DNA of 38,281 nt from Myxococcales bacterium. Lineage in GTDB: Bacteria; Myxococcota_A; Polyangia; GCA-2747355. The translations under genes were made by a program, and so were the position numbers. The DNA lies in the NCBI GenBank assembly GCA_020431405.1, contig JAGQIK010000124.1, forward strand, positions 1-38,281, in the 5' to 3' direction. Of the stretch, positions 1 through 8,431 are shown in pieces. Numbering within the stretch: the stretch's first letter is position 1; each line of letters starts with the position of its first letter. The notes beneath the pieces were generated by a model, which ran no database searches, had not been told where the DNA came from, and worked only from the letters and a program-made list of their open reading frames with translations.

Positions 1-629
1 GACGGCGCCGGGAAGCGCGCGCAGAAGCGTGGTCCGTGCACGGCGCGCGTTTGCACCTCGCCGTCGGGCGTCTTGACGAGCACGCGCGCGGCGGCGCGGC
101 GCGCCAGCAGCTGCGGGCGCGCGGCGAGCCGGCCGCAGATGCGGTAGGCGCGGCCGAGGCGCGGGCGCACGGGCGTCAGCGAGACCAGCCGATGCGCGAC
201 GACGACCGTCAGCACCTGCCGGCCGCCTTCGCTGGCCGCGGCGCCGACGCCGACATGGGTCGGGCCGCGCGCCGCCATCGCGCGCTTGGCGAAGCGCGAG
301 AGGCCGCGCTCGAGCTCGGGGCGCGTTCCCACCAGCGCCACGGCGGGGGTGATCGCGTCGTACACCGCGCGGCGCTCGAGCGCCTGGCGCAGGTAGGCGC
401 TCGCGCCGGCGGGCACGGCGCCGTCGACCTCGCACAGCGCGCGGCTGTTGTCGCGTGCCGCCGCGATGAGGGCGCTCGAGGGCAGCGGCGCCGCCAACCC
501 TTGACTTCGCGCCCACCGTTGGATGTAGTGCAGCGCCCACCGTTCGGTGGTGTCTTGGGCCGTTTCGGCGCGCGCGTTCAGAGGGCTTCCGCAGATCAGC
601 GCGAGCGCGATGACGAAGAGTCTGAGCAT
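1..629 (-). CDS. Secreted protein, CAP/SCP-like (3' end off window)
   Basis: An open minus-strand frame runs from an ATG at 627-629 to the window edge: 209 codons with no stop. The N-terminus is a short hydrophobic stretch followed by an Ala-Arg-Ala site, which fits a signal peptide, so the product is probably exported. Further on, a segment reading HVGVGAAASEGG followed by LTVVVAHR resembles the last conserved strand of the CAP/SCP domain in bacterial secreted proteins. That family match is weak. Cysteines near residues 66, 169 and 205 could form disulfides. The gene is divergent from the aminotransferase at 723, sharing a gap of about 93 bp. It cannot be extended because it runs off the left edge. 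Coding is well supported; function is tentative. Confidence 0.7.
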   Translation of the reverse strand, partial: MLRLFVIALALICGSPLNARAETAQDTTERWALHYIQRWARSQGLAAPLPSSALIAAARDNSRALCEVDGAVPAGASAYLRQALERRAVYDAITPAVALVGTRPELERGLSRFAKRAMAARGPTHVGVGAAASEGGRQVLTVVVAHRLVSLTPVRPRLGRAYRICGRLAARPQLLARRAAARVLVKTPDGEVQTRAVHGPRFCARFPAP

Positions 630-711
630 CGAGAAAAGTCGCCGCGTAGCGAGCGGCGATCGTAGCCGAGCGGCGGCCGTGGCGGCAGTTTTCGCAGCGT
701 CTGCACGCAGC

Positions 712-717
712 AAGGAG
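712..717 (+). promoter_or_regulatory. Ribosome binding site deciding a GTG start
   Basis: AAGGAG lies five bases upstream of the GTG at 723. It supports that GTG as the aminotransferase start, since there is no in-frame ATG nearby. Confidence 0.7.
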
Positions 718-722
718 CCGAG

Positions 723-1925
723 GTGACCTCATCGCAGCCCATCGTCGCAGCGCGGCGCACAGAGAACATCCGCTACGCCGTGCGCGACGTCGTGCTCACC
801 GCGCGCGAGGCGGCCGCCGCCGGCAAGGAGCTTCTGTACCTCAACATCGGCGACCCGCTGCAGTTCGACTTCCAGACGCCGCCGCACATCGTCGACGCGA
901 TCTGCAAGGCGCTGCGCGACCAGCACAACGGCTACACCTCGTCGGAGGGGCTGCCCGAGGCGGTGGCGGCGATCCGCAACGACGCCGAGGCGCGCGGCAT
1001 CGGCGTGCGCGACGTCTATGTCGGCAACGGCGGCAGCGAGTGCATCGAGCTGGCGCTCAGCGCGCTGGTCAACGAGGGCGAGTCGGTGCTCACGCCGTCG
1101 CCCGGCTATCCGCTCTACTCGGCGGTGCTGTCCAAGCTGCGCGCGGTCGAGGTGCCCTACTACCTCGACGAGGGCAACGACTGGCAGCCCGACCTCGACG
1201 ACATCGCGAGCAAGATCGACGCGCGCACGCGCGCCGTGGTGCTGATCAACCCCAACAACCCCACCGGCTCGGTGTGCAGCCGCGAGACGTTGGCTGGGCT
1301 GCTCGAGCTGGCTGCGCGCCACGATCTGGTCGTCTTCGCCGACGAGATCTACGACAAGCTGGTGCTCGAGGGCGAGCACGTCTCCATCGCCGCGCTGCGC
1401 GACGACGTGCCGGTGCTGACGTTCAACGGGCTCTCCAAGGCGTACCTCGGCCCCGGGCTGCGCCTCGGCTGGTGCATCACCAGCGGCCCCGAGGCGCGCG
1501 TGCGCCCCTACATCGACGCGATCCACAAGTTCCTGCGCGCCAGGCTGTGCGCCAGCCATCCGGTGCAGTACGCCGTCAAGCCGGCGCTCGAGGGCGATCA
1601 ATCGTACCTGCTCGACGTGAAGACCAAGCTGCTGCGGCGCCGCGACATCACCGTCGCCGGCCTCGACGCCATCGACGGCATCAGCTGCGTCAAGCCGAGC
1701 GCCGCGTTCTACGCCTTCCCGCGCCTCGAGGACCTCGACGAGGACGACGAGATCTTCATCAAGGCGCTGATCCGCGAGACCGGCGTGGTCTGCGTGCACG
1801 GCGCCGGCTTCGGCCAGCGCCCCGGCACGCGCCACTTCCGCGTCGTCTTCCTGCCGCCCGAGCAGACGCTGCAGCGCGCCTTCGATGCGATCGCGGCGTT
1901 TCTCCCGACGCGCCCGCGTCGCTAG
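723..1925 (+). CDS. PLP-dependent class I/II aminotransferase (alanine aminotransferase-like)
   Basis: This 400-residue protein has the length and motifs of a fold-type I aminotransferase. NPNNPTG at residues 176-182 binds substrate and cofactor. K239, in the SKAYLGPGLRLGW segment, is the expected Schiff-base lysine for pyridoxal phosphate. An upstream YTSSEGLPE segment and the ADEIYDKL segment match the AlaA/aspartate aminotransferase-like subgroup, which transfers amino groups between alanine or a related amino acid and 2-oxoglutarate in the cytoplasm. Exact substrate specificity cannot be read from the sequence. The start is a GTG preceded by a good AAGGAG. The gene stands alone: it is divergent from the exported protein on its left, and a short hairpin (1951-1966) separates it from the sigma factor gene. 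Confidence 0.93.
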   Translation: MTSSQPIVAARRTENIRYAVRDVVLTAREAAAAGKELLYLNIGDPLQFDFQTPPHIVDAICKALRDQHNGYTSSEGLPEAVAAIRNDAEARGIGVRDVYVGNGGSECIELALSALVNEGESVLTPSPGYPLYSAVLSKLRAVEVPYYLDEGNDWQPDLDDIASKIDARTRAVVLINPNNPTGSVCSRETLAGLLELAARHDLVVFADEIYDKLVLEGEHVSIAALRDDVPVLTFNGLSKAYLGPGLRLGWCITSGPEARVRPYIDAIHKFLRARLCASHPVQYAVKPALEGDQSYLLDVKTKLLRRRDITVAGLDAIDGISCVKPSAAFYAFPRLEDLDEDDEIFIKALIRETGVVCVHGAGFGQRPGTRHFRVVFLPPEQTLQRAFDAIAAFLPTRPRR

Positions 1926-1950
1926 AAATCTCCAATCCTCGCCAATAGTT

Positions 1951-1966
1951 GCGCCTCCGCAGGCGC
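1951..1966 (+). terminator. Short GC hairpin after the aminotransferase
   Basis: GCGCCT, a CCGC loop and AGGCGC form a perfect six-base-pair stem 25 bases after the aminotransferase stop. There is no T-tract, so it could end transcription only weakly or be incidental. Confidence 0.3.
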
Positions 1967-1978
1967 CGTGGAATAGAT

Positions 1979-2009
1979 CTTCTGGGCACGGGGTTTGTGC
2001 CACCAGAAG
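1979..2009 (+). promoter_or_regulatory. Leader hairpin just before the ECF sigma factor
   Basis: CTTCTGG-GCAC and GTGC-CA-CCAGAAG pair as an 11-base-pair stem with a two-base bulge, around a GGGGTTT loop. The structure ends seven bases before the ATG at 2017, where a Shine-Dalgarno sequence would normally lie; only GAG is present there. It may limit translation in the mRNA, or act as an operator in DNA. Confidence 0.4.
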
Positions 2010-2016
2010 ACGCGAG

Positions 2017-2679
2017 ATGGATCCCAACCGACGAAAAGCCTTCGAGCGCGAAGCGCTGCCCCACCTCGACGCCCTGTACGGCATGGCGCTGCGGCTGACG
2101 CGCAACGAGCGCGACGCCGAGGACCTGGTGCAAGACAGCCTCGTGCGTGCCTTCCGCTTCTACGACCGCTACGAGGAAGGCAGCAACATCAAGGCGTGGC
2201 TCTTCAAGATCCTCACCAACGCCTTCTACAACAACGTTCGCAAGCGAAAGAACCTGCGCCGCCTCGAGTCCGAGGCCGAGGTCGGCGGCCACTACGATCG
2301 CTTCATCAGCGACGCGTCGACCCTCGGGCGCGACGCCGAGAAGGCGCTGATGGAGAAGATCGCGGCCGAAGAGCTGTCACGCGCCATCGAAGAGCTACCC
2401 GAGGAGTTTCGAACCGCCGTGCTGCTCTGCGACGTCCACGACTTCAGCTACCGCGACATCGCCGAGATCATCGAGCGACCGGTGGGCACCGTGATGAGCC
2501 GCCTTTATCGTGGCCGGCGCCTGCTGCAGCGCAAGCTCTACGCCTACGCGGTCGAGCAGGGCTACATCAAGGTGCCCGAGGCTGCGGATGGCGATGATGC
2601 CGGGGTCGGCGCCGACGCGCCGGCGAGCCTCGACGACTACCGCAAGCGGCGTACGACGGGGCGGGGAGGCCAGCGATGA
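2017..2679 (+). CDS. ECF-family RNA polymerase sigma factor (RpoE-like)
   Basis: The ATG at 2017 gives 220 residues, the usual size for an ECF sigma factor. The reading frame extends upstream, but those residues do not look like sigma factor sequence. Region 2 is clear: LYGMALRLTRNERDAEDLVQDSLVRAF, then a WLFKILTNAFYNN segment for -10 recognition. Region 4 follows, with LPEEFRTAVLLCDVHDFSY, then a helix-turn-helix (IAEIIERPVGTVMSRLYRGR) that should read the -35 element. The stop codon overlaps the anti-sigma start (ATGA at 2676-2679), so the two proteins are probably made in a fixed ratio. A tail of about 40 residues after region 4 is rich in Asp and Ala. The hairpin at 1979-2009 may control its translation. 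The regulon is unknown. Confidence 0.93.
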   Translation: MDPNRRKAFEREALPHLDALYGMALRLTRNERDAEDLVQDSLVRAFRFYDRYEEGSNIKAWLFKILTNAFYNNVRKRKNLRRLESEAEVGGHYDRFISDASTLGRDAEKALMEKIAAEELSRAIEELPEEFRTAVLLCDVHDFSYRDIAEIIERPVGTVMSRLYRGRRLLQRKLYAYAVEQGYIKVPEAADGDDAGVGADAPASLDDYRKRRTTGRGGQR

Positions 2680-3554
2680 ACTGTGACGACGTCCAGAAGT
2701 TCATCCACGCCTATCTCGACGGCGAGTTCGACGAGGCCGACGAGGCGTCGCTGCGCACGCACGTCGGCGCCTGCGCCTACTGCCGCGAGGTCGTGGAGTT
2801 CGAGCAGGCCTTCCGGCGCCGGCTGAAGAGCTCGATCACGTCGCCGGCAGCGCCCGCGGGGCTCGTCGCGCGTGTGCTGGCGGCGTTTGACGAGATCGAG
2901 GGCGACGAGCTCGCGCACGAGGAGCAGGTCGCGCGCGACGGCGCGCGCGGCGCGCACGATGCGCACGATGCGCACGATGCGCACGACGCGCACGACGAGC
3001 GCGAGGCGTCGGGGCTGTGGGGCTTCCTCTCGCTGGCGTGGGTGCGCCGTGGGCTGGTGCCTGCGCTGGGGCTGAGCGCTGCGCTGGCGGCGGCCTTCGT
3101 GATGATGCGCGCCAAGTCTACCGAGCAGGCCGAGGACATGGCCGAGGCGAGCATCCGCTGGCACCGGCGGCGCGTGCCGCTCGACGTCAAGGCCTCGAGC
3201 CTGGCGGCGATCCGCCGCTTCTTCAGCGACAAGGTCAAGTTCAACGTGCGCGCGCCGCGCTTCGGCGGTGGCGTGCAGGCGCGGCTGATCGGCGCGCGCT
3301 TGACCAACCTCGGCGCGCACGAGGCGGCCTATCTGGTCTACGACGTCGGCGGCCGGCGGCTGTCCGTGTTTGTCGTCGACAAGCGCGCGCTGCCGAGCGG
3401 CGCCGCGCGCAGCCGCATCGGGGCGCAGCCCGTCTACTGGCATGACGCCCACGGCTACCGCACGGTGCTCTACCAGCACAACGGCACCGGCTACGCGGTG
3501 ACCACCGACATGGACCGCCGCAACCTGGTGCGGCTGATCTCGACGACCAAGTAG
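2676..3554 (+). CDS. Membrane anti-sigma factor with ZAS zinc-binding domain
   Basis: The N-terminal 40 residues carry H29-x3-C33-x2-C36, the zinc motif of ZAS-type anti-sigma factors that bind and hold ECF sigma factors. C3 could be a further ligand. A hydrophobic segment (GLVPALGLSAALAAAFVMM, about residues 128-146) should place the protein in the inner membrane, with the ZAS domain in the cytoplasm and about 145 residues outside. The outer domain is unidentified; it carries an RRVPLDVKASS segment and may sense an envelope signal. Residues 92-106 are five Ala-His-Asp repeats encoded by a 9-bp tandem repeat; this linker could bind metal. The start overlaps the sigma factor stop. Release of the sigma factor by proteolysis is plausible, and an RseP homologue lies 8 kb away, but the link is inferred. 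Confidence 0.88.
   Translation: MNCDDVQKFIHAYLDGEFDEADEASLRTHVGACAYCREVVEFEQAFRRRLKSSITSPAAPAGLVARVLAAFDEIEGDELAHEEQVARDGARGAHDAHDAHDAHDAHDEREASGLWGFLSLAWVRRGLVPALGLSAALAAAFVMMRAKSTEQAEDMAEASIRWHRRRVPLDVKASSLAAIRRFFSDKVKFNVRAPRFGGGVQARLIGARLTNLGAHEAAYLVYDVGGRRLSVFVVDKRALPSGAARSRIGAQPVYWHDAHGYRTVLYQHNGTGYAVTTDMDRRNLVRLISTTK
2950..2994 (+). repeat. Five tandem 9-bp units inside the anti-sigma gene
   Basis: The unit GCGCACGAT occurs three times and GCGCACGAC twice, head to tail and in frame. They encode Ala-His-Asp repeats in the linker before the transmembrane segment. Copy number could vary by slippage without shifting the frame. Confidence 0.9.
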
Positions 3555-3608
3555 CGCCGAGGCGCGCCGCGCCTGCCGATCTTGCGCTCGACCCCACGCC
3601 CGACACGC

Positions 3609-3617
3609 TGATAGAAT
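3609..3617 (+). promoter_or_regulatory. Possible -10 element before the FrzS/AglZ-like gene
   Basis: TGATAGAAT contains TAGAAT, five of six matches to the consensus -10, with an upstream TG. It lies about 50 bases before the ATG at 3666. No convincing -35 is present at 16-18 bases, so this is only a candidate. Confidence 0.25.
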
Positions 3618-3652
3618 CGCGATTACGCTGGTTTGCCGTCTAACGCTCCAGC

Positions 3653-3659
3653 AGGGGAA
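3653..3659 (+). promoter_or_regulatory. Ribosome binding site favouring the ATG at 3666
   Basis: AGGGGAA is spaced six bases from the ATG at 3666. It favours that start over the in-frame TTG at 3633. Confidence 0.6.
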
Positions 3660-3665
3660 CAGTGC

Positions 3666-6353
3666 ATGGATCAGTCGCGCAGGGTGTTGCTCGTCGAAAG
3701 CGATGCAGGCTTCGGCGAGCAAATCCGAGGCTCTCTCTCGGTCTTCAATCTCGACGTCGAGCTCGTCGGTGACGGCACGCAGGCGCTGCAGCGCGCCAAA
3801 GACGCGCCGCCCGATCTGATCTTGCTGTGCGTCGAGCTGCCGAAGATGAGCGGCTACTCGATCTGCAACAAGCTCAAGAAGAACCCGTCGCTCAAGGACG
3901 TGCCGCTGGTGATCATGTCGTCCGAGGCGACACCGGACATCTTCGAGCAGCACCGTAAGCTCAAGACGCGCGCCGAGGAGTACCTGATCAAGCCGTTCGA
4001 TATGAACGAGCTGTTGGGCAAGATCCGGCCGCTGCTCGACGGCGGCGCGCCGCACATCGACGACCCGATGGAGACGAACGTCGAGCTGGATGACCTCGAC
4101 GCCGACGAGACCTCGGTGCTCGGTCGTGATCGCGCCAGCGAGCTGATCGCCGCGTCGCAGACGCCCGAGGTCTCAGACGCCGACGCGATCGAGATCGACC
4201 CCGACGAGCTGATCGACGAGGGCGACTACATCGCCGACGATCCGACGCGCATCAACTTCAGCCAGAGCGACGCGCTCGCCATGCAGGACATCGCCACGCG
4301 GCACTCGCTCGGCGAAGGCGACGACCAGACGAGCACAGACGCCGTGGAGCTCGACGAGGTGGTCGACGACCAGATCGATCTCGAGACGGACGCGGCGTTC
4401 GCGCGGCTCGAGCTCGAGGCGGGCGCCAAGCAGCGCGAGGACGACCGCCCGGTGGTGATCACCATGGCCGAGGCGGCGCAGCAGGGCACTGCGCCCAAGA
4501 CGGCCGGCGACGACGCCATCGACCTCGACGACGACGACATGCCGCTCGAGGTCGAGTCGGCGGCGGAGGCGGCCAATCCGCCCTCGGCGCAAGCGGCCGC
4601 GCGCGGCGGCGCGGCGTCCGAAGACGCCATCGACGTGCTCGAAGTCGAGACGCTGCGCGAGGGTGACGTGATGTCGCACTCCTACGCGCGCGACACGCTG
4701 CCCGGCGACGACGCCAGCATCGCGCTGGCTCAGGCCGCGGCGGCGAGTGAGCCGCCGGTGCGGCCGTCGGCGACGGAGATCGTGCAGGAGCATCTGCACG
4801 GGCGGCCTCCGCTCGACGAGCAGCGCGAGCGCAGCGTGCCCCCCGTGCGTCCAGCCGCGACGGCGGCGATCGAGCCCGATGTGAGCGCCACGCTGCGCAA
4901 CCTCGAAGGGCGCGTCGACGAGCTCGAGGCGGAAAACGAGCGGCTGCAGCGCGAGCTCGAGGTGGAAAACGAGCGCTTTCAGCGCGAGCTCGAGGTGAAA
5001 ACCGAGCGCTTTCAGCGCGAGCTCGATAGCGAGCGCGAGCGCGCCGAGCGGGCCGAAGCGTCGGCTGCGAGCGCCGCGGCGAGCGCCAGCTCGGCGTCGA
5101 GCTCGAGCTTCTCGCGCGATCGCGAGCTGCTGTCGCTGCGCGAGGTCATCAACAAGAAGGAAAAGGAGATCCTCGATCTCAAAGACGACCTCGACGCCAA
5201 GGAACGCCAGATCCTCGACCACAAGGACAAGGTCCGCGAGCTCGAGCGCAAGGCGCGCGACATGGACGAGAAGTTCCTCGCGCTCGAGCGCGAGCTCGTC
5301 GGCGCCAAGGAACGCGTCGAGGCGCTCGAGTCTGACAAGCAGCGCCTCGTCGAACGCGAGGAGGGCGTCAAGAAGCGCCTCGAGCAGGCCAAAGAAGAGA
5401 TCGAGAAGTCGCACCAGGAGTACGACGAGCTCAAGTCGACCTCCGACGCGGAGCTCGAGCAGGCCAAGCAGGCGCACGCCGACGAGCTCGCGCAGGCGCG
5501 CAGCGCGCACCAGAGCGAGGTGGCGCAGCTTCGCGCGGAGCACGAAGAGGCGCAGCAGCAGGCCGAGCAGGCGCACGCCGAGGAGCTGGCCGCGCTGCGC
5601 GACAAGCAGGAAAGCGAGCTCACCGAGCTGCGCAGCAGTCAGGCGCAGGAGGTCGAGCGACTGCGCAACGAGAGCGAGCGCACGCTGGCCGCGCGCGACG
5701 ACCAGCATCAGCAGGCGATGCAGAAGGCGCGCGACGAGGCGCAGTCGGCGCTCGAGCAGGCGCGCAGCGAGCACGCCGGCGAGATGCAGTCGCTCGCCGA
5801 GGGCCACAGCGCCGAGCTCGCGCGCCGCGAGCAAGACCACGAGCAGACCGTGGCTTCGATCAACGAAGCGCACGTCAGCACGGTCGCCGCGCTCGAGAGC
5901 AAGCACGAAGACGAGCAGCAGGCGTTGCTGCAGAAGCACGCCGACGAGGTCGCGCGCCTCGAGAGCGAGCACGCCCGCGCGCAGAGCGAGATGCAGCAGC
6001 AGCACGCCGAAGCGACGGCCGAGGCGCGCTCGCGCCACGAGCACGAGGTCAGCGAGATGGCGAGCGAGCACGCCGGCGTCAAGGCGCAGCTCGAGGGCGA
6101 GCTCGAAGAGGCGCGCGCGGCGATCGCCGATCGCGAGCGTCAGATCGCCGAGTTCGAGGCCAAGGTGGCCGCTCAGGAGCAGCAGCTCGTCGCGGCCTTC
6201 CACAAGATCCGCCACGACGAGCAGCTGAGCGACAAGGCGCAGCGCGCGCTGGCCATCGCGATCACGCTGCTCGAAGAGCAGAAGAAGGTCGCCGCCGAGG
6301 CGCCGGCCGCAGAGGGCGGCGGTGAAGAGGGCAAGCGCGCGCCACAGAATTGA
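3666..6353 (+). CDS. Pseudo-receiver/coiled-coil protein of the FrzS/AglZ type
   Basis: The protein has 895 residues. Residues 5-125 form a receiver-like domain whose CVELPKMSGYSICNKLKK, SSEATPD and EQHRKLKTRAEEYLIKP segments resemble FrzS and AglZ, myxobacterial gliding and polarity proteins. The usual phospho-acceptor aspartate is C55, so the domain probably works by protein binding, not phosphorylation; E11, D13 and the lysine of LIKPF remain. Residues 130-400 are acidic, low-complexity linker. About 405-870 are charged coiled coil: first hendecad repeats, then long stretches with regularly spaced His-Ala and Glu. The C-terminal DKAQRALAIAITLLEE segment also resembles the tail of that family. 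Predicted role: cytoplasmic scaffold for polarity or motility. It lacks other motility genes nearby, so the cellular process is not proven. Confidence 0.85.
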   Translation: MDQSRRVLLVESDAGFGEQIRGSLSVFNLDVELVGDGTQALQRAKDAPPDLILLCVELPKMSGYSICNKLKKNPSLKDVPLVIMSSEATPDIFEQHRKLKTRAEEYLIKPFDMNELLGKIRPLLDGGAPHIDDPMETNVELDDLDADETSVLGRDRASELIAASQTPEVSDADAIEIDPDELIDEGDYIADDPTRINFSQSDALAMQDIATRHSLGEGDDQTSTDAVELDEVVDDQIDLETDAAFARLELEAGAKQREDDRPVVITMAEAAQQGTAPKTAGDDAIDLDDDDMPLEVESAAEAANPPSAQAAARGGAASEDAIDVLEVETLREGDVMSHSYARDTLPGDDASIALAQAAAASEPPVRPSATEIVQEHLHGRPPLDEQRERSVPPVRPAATAAIEPDVSATLRNLEGRVDELEAENERLQRELEVENERFQRELEVKTERFQRELDSERERAERAEASAASAAASASSASSSSFSRDRELLSLREVINKKEKEILDLKDDLDAKERQILDHKDKVRELERKARDMDEKFLALERELVGAKERVEALESDKQRLVEREEGVKKRLEQAKEEIEKSHQEYDELKSTSDAELEQAKQAHADELAQARSAHQSEVAQLRAEHEEAQQQAEQAHAEELAALRDKQESELTELRSSQAQEVERLRNESERTLAARDDQHQQAMQKARDEAQSALEQARSEHAGEMQSLAEGHSAELARREQDHEQTVASINEAHVSTVAALESKHEDEQQALLQKHADEVARLESEHARAQSEMQQQHAEATAEARSRHEHEVSEMASEHAGVKAQLEGELEEARAAIADRERQIAEFEAKVAAQEQQLVAAFHKIRHDEQLSDKAQRALAIAITLLEEQKKVAAEAPAAEGGGEEGKRAPQN
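4920..5051 (+). repeat. 33-bp (11-residue) tandem repeat at the coiled-coil start
   Basis: Three close copies begin at 4920, 4953 and 4986, and a diverged fourth at 5019. Each encodes an 11-residue unit of the form ELEVENERFQR. An 11-residue period is a hendecad, which suits a nearly straight, slightly right-handed coiled coil. Confidence 0.85.
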
Positions 6354-6359
6354 TGCCCA

Positions 6360-6380
6360 GGCCTCGGGCCTCGGGCCTCC
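6360..6380 (+). repeat. GGCCTCG heptamer array, about three units
   Basis: Two exact GGCCTCG heptamers and a third ending in C start seven bases after the stop of the coiled-coil gene. The reverse complement array lies at 6544-6571, so the pair could fold into a long stem. Between them (6381-6543) I see no convincing gene: a 46-codon frame at 6456-6596 exists but runs through the repeats and has no ribosome site. Confidence 0.85.
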
Positions 6381-6543
6381 GGCTTCCGGTCGCGGCCGCC
6401 AGCGTACCGCACGCTGCTACCGAACAACCGCTCGTATCGCGAGCCAGCGCCGACCATGAGCAAGATGCGCAAGACGTCCCTGCGAAGCACGCTCTCTGGC
6501 CTTGCCGAACGTGTTGGTCACCAGGTAGCCGGCGTTGCAGGTC

Positions 6544-6571
6544 CGAGGCCCGAGGCCCGAGGCCCGAGGCC
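6544..6571 (-). repeat. CGAGGCC heptamer array, four units (inverted partner)
   Basis: Four exact CGAGGCC units, the reverse complement of the array at 6360-6380. Together they make an inverted-repeat cassette of about 212 bp in the hflX upstream region. Confidence 0.85.
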
Positions 6572-6592
6572 CTTCGCTCCTCGGGTTCTTCG

Positions 6593-6620
6593 TTGACAGC
6601 TGCGGCGACGGCGCTAAACA
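6593..6620 (+). promoter_or_regulatory. Candidate sigma-70-type promoter for hflX
   Basis: A perfect TTGACA (6593-6598) is separated by 16 bases from TAAACA (6615-6620), which matches the -10 consensus at the first, second and fourth positions. Transcription would start near 6627, leaving a leader of about 55 bases before the TTG at 6683. Confidence 0.5.
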
Positions 6621-6682
6621 TCGCCCGCTGATTCGAGCGTCGACAGTGAGCACGGCGCACAGCGGCTTCGAGACGGGTCGAT

Positions 6683-8341
6683 TTGGCTAGCAACAAGGTT
6701 ACCGGCAACACCAAGGGCCTCAAGGCGAGCGCGCTGCGCGCCGCCGAGCGCATCTTCCGGCGGCGCATACGCCCCAACGACGCGGTAACCCCCGAGTTCG
6801 CCACGTTCCTGTGCGAGGTCTCGCACGAGATGGGGCGGCAGGTGGGTGTGCTGGTCGACCGACGCGGTCAGCCCGACCACGTGTTTGTCGGCGACGCCAA
6901 CCGGCTGTGGCTGCCCGATATCGGCCGCCTGCGCGCCGGTCGCGGCCGACTGCGCGGCCTGCGTTTGATCCACACGCACCTGCGCGACGAGCCGCTGACC
7001 AACGACGATCTCACCGACCTGGCGCTGCTGCGGCTCGACCTGGTGATGGCGATCACCATGACCGCCGACGGGCTGCCCAAGGACGCGCACGTCGCGCACC
7101 TGCTGCCCGAAAACAGCGACGAGGAGATGTGGCGCGTGCTGCCGCGCCAGCCGCTGCATCAGGTGGCGCTCGATCCGCTCGAGCTGACGCGCTCGCTCGA
7201 GGAGGAGTTCGCGCGCGCGTCGGCGGCACGCGAGGCGGGCGGCGCCAACGCCGCGTTGCTGATCCACGTCGCGCTGCGCGGCGAGCGTGCACCCGAGGTG
7301 AGCCTCGCCGAGCTGACCGAGCTATGCGCCACGGCTGGCGTGTCGGTCTTCGATCGCGTGATCCAGCCGCGCCAGTCGCCCGATCCGCGCTACGTCATCG
7401 GCCGCGGCAAGCTCGAGGAGGTGCTGCTGCGCGCCAACCAGCTCGGCGCCGAGATGCTGATCTTCGACTGCGATCTATCGGCGGCACAGGCACGCGCGAT
7501 CTCCGACGCCACCGAGCTGAAGGTCATCGACCGCACCATGTTGATCCTCGACATCTTCGCGCAGCGTGCGCGCAGCCGCGACGGCAAGCTGCAGGTCGAG
7601 CTGGCGCAGCTGCGCTACACGCTGCCGCGGCTGGTCGCCAAGAACACGATGATGAGCCGCTTGACGGGCGGCATCGGTGGGCGAGGCCCCGGCGAGACCA
7701 AGCTCGAGATCAACCGCCGGCGCGCGCGCGATCGCATCGCGCGCCTGACGCGCGAGCTCGAGCAGGTCGGCGAGCGACGCACGCGCCGTCGCTCGCTGCG
7801 CACGCGTCGCGGGCTGCCGGTGGTGAGCCTCATTGGCTACACCAACGCCGGCAAGTCGACGCTGCTCAACACGCTGACGCAGAGCAAGACGCTGGTCGAG
7901 GATAAGCTCTTCGCCACGCTCGACCCCGCCAGCCGGCGGCTGCGCTTCCCGCGCGAGCGCGAGCTGATCCTCACCGACACAGTGGGCTTCATCCACGATC
8001 TGCCGAGCGAGCTGGTGGAGGCGTTTCGCGCCACGCTCGAGGAGCTTGACGAGGCCGACCTGCTGCTGCACGTGGTCGACATCTCCGATCCCTCCTACGA
8101 GGCGCACATCGCCGCGGTGCGACGCATCGTCGCCGACCTCGGCCTCGCGGAGACGCCGACGCTGTTGGTCTTCAACAAGATCGATCGCCTCGACGCCGAC
8201 GAGCTCGAGCGGCGCACCAAGGGGCTCGGCGGCATTCCGCTCTGCGCGCTCGAGCAGCAGAGCGCGCGGCCGCTGATGGGCGCGATGGAAGAGGCGCTGT
8301 GGCGCGGCGGGCACGACGTGCAGCTGCTCGCGTCGAGCTAG
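6683..8341 (+). CDS. hflX: GTPase HflX (ribosome-associated)
   Basis: HflX is a GTP-binding protein that acts on ribosomes, splitting stalled or stressed 70S particles. Here the HflX core starts near residue 190; the [10 protein letters not shown] signature precedes a long helix. The G domain has GYTNAGKST at 385-393 (P-loop), DTVGF (G3) and NKID (G4). At 552 residues it is longer than the roughly 430 of E. coli HflX. The extra N-terminal 185 residues include VTGNTKGLK and [18 protein letters not shown] and belong to an extended form I associate with myxobacteria. The start is taken as TTG at 6683, because VTGNTKGLK lies immediately after it and the next ATG, at residue 51, would cut this conserved part. 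The ribosome site is weak. Inverted heptamer cassettes flank the gene on both sides. Confidence 0.93.
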   Translation: MASNKVTGNTKGLKASALRAAERIFRRRIRPNDAVTPEFATFLCEVSHEMGRQVGVLVDRRGQPDHVFVGDANRLWLPDIGRLRAGRGRLRGLRLIHTHLRDEPLTNDDLTDLALLRLDLVMAITMTADGLPKDAHVAHLLPENSDEEMWRVLPRQPLHQVALDPLELTRSLEEEFARASAAREAGGANAALLIHVALRGERAPEVSLAELTELCATAGVSVFDRVIQPRQSPDPRYVIGRGKLEEVLLRANQLGAEMLIFDCDLSAAQARAISDATELKVIDRTMLILDIFAQRARSRDGKLQVELAQLRYTLPRLVAKNTMMSRLTGGIGGRGPGETKLEINRRRARDRIARLTRELEQVGERRTRRRSLRTRRGLPVVSLIGYTNAGKSTLLNTLTQSKTLVEDKLFATLDPASRRLRFPRERELILTDTVGFIHDLPSELVEAFRATLEELDEADLLLHVVDISDPSYEAHIAAVRRIVADLGLAETPTLLVFNKIDRLDADELERRTKGLGGIPLCALEQQSARPLMGAMEEALWRGGHDVQLLASS

Positions 8342-8349
8342 CGGACGAA

Positions 8350-8412
8350 GGCCTCGGGCCTCGGGCCTCGGGCCTCGGGCCTCGGGCCTCGGGCCTCGGG
8401 CCTCGGGCCTCG
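8350..8412 (+). repeat. GGCCTCG heptamer array, nine units
   Basis: Nine perfect head-to-tail heptamers begin nine bases after the hflX stop. This is the same unit as at 6360-6380. An inverted array follows at 8551-8578. The perfect identity of the units suggests recent slippage or active homogenisation. Confidence 0.95.
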
Positions 8413-8431
8413 GGCAGCGCTAGCAGCCGCC

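Noticed and set aside
36-665. A 209-codon plus-strand open frame at the left edge
   Set aside because: It is rich in Arg, Ala and His with no recognisable domain, as antisense frames are in GC-rich DNA. The opposite strand has a signal peptide and a coherent protein.
729-2105. A 458-codon minus-strand frame over the aminotransferase
   Set aside because: It is antisense to a gene with clear PLP motifs and has the composition of a shadow frame.
4173-6215. A 680-codon minus-strand frame opposite the coiled-coil gene
   Set aside because: It is Leu/Arg/Ala-rich because Glu and Lys-type codons read backwards as Leu; no domain is visible.
6456-6596. A 46-codon plus-strand frame between the coiled-coil gene and hflX
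   Set aside because: There is no ribosome site, and its second half is the heptamer repeat, so coding is unlikely. It could be revisited if RNA or peptide data show it.
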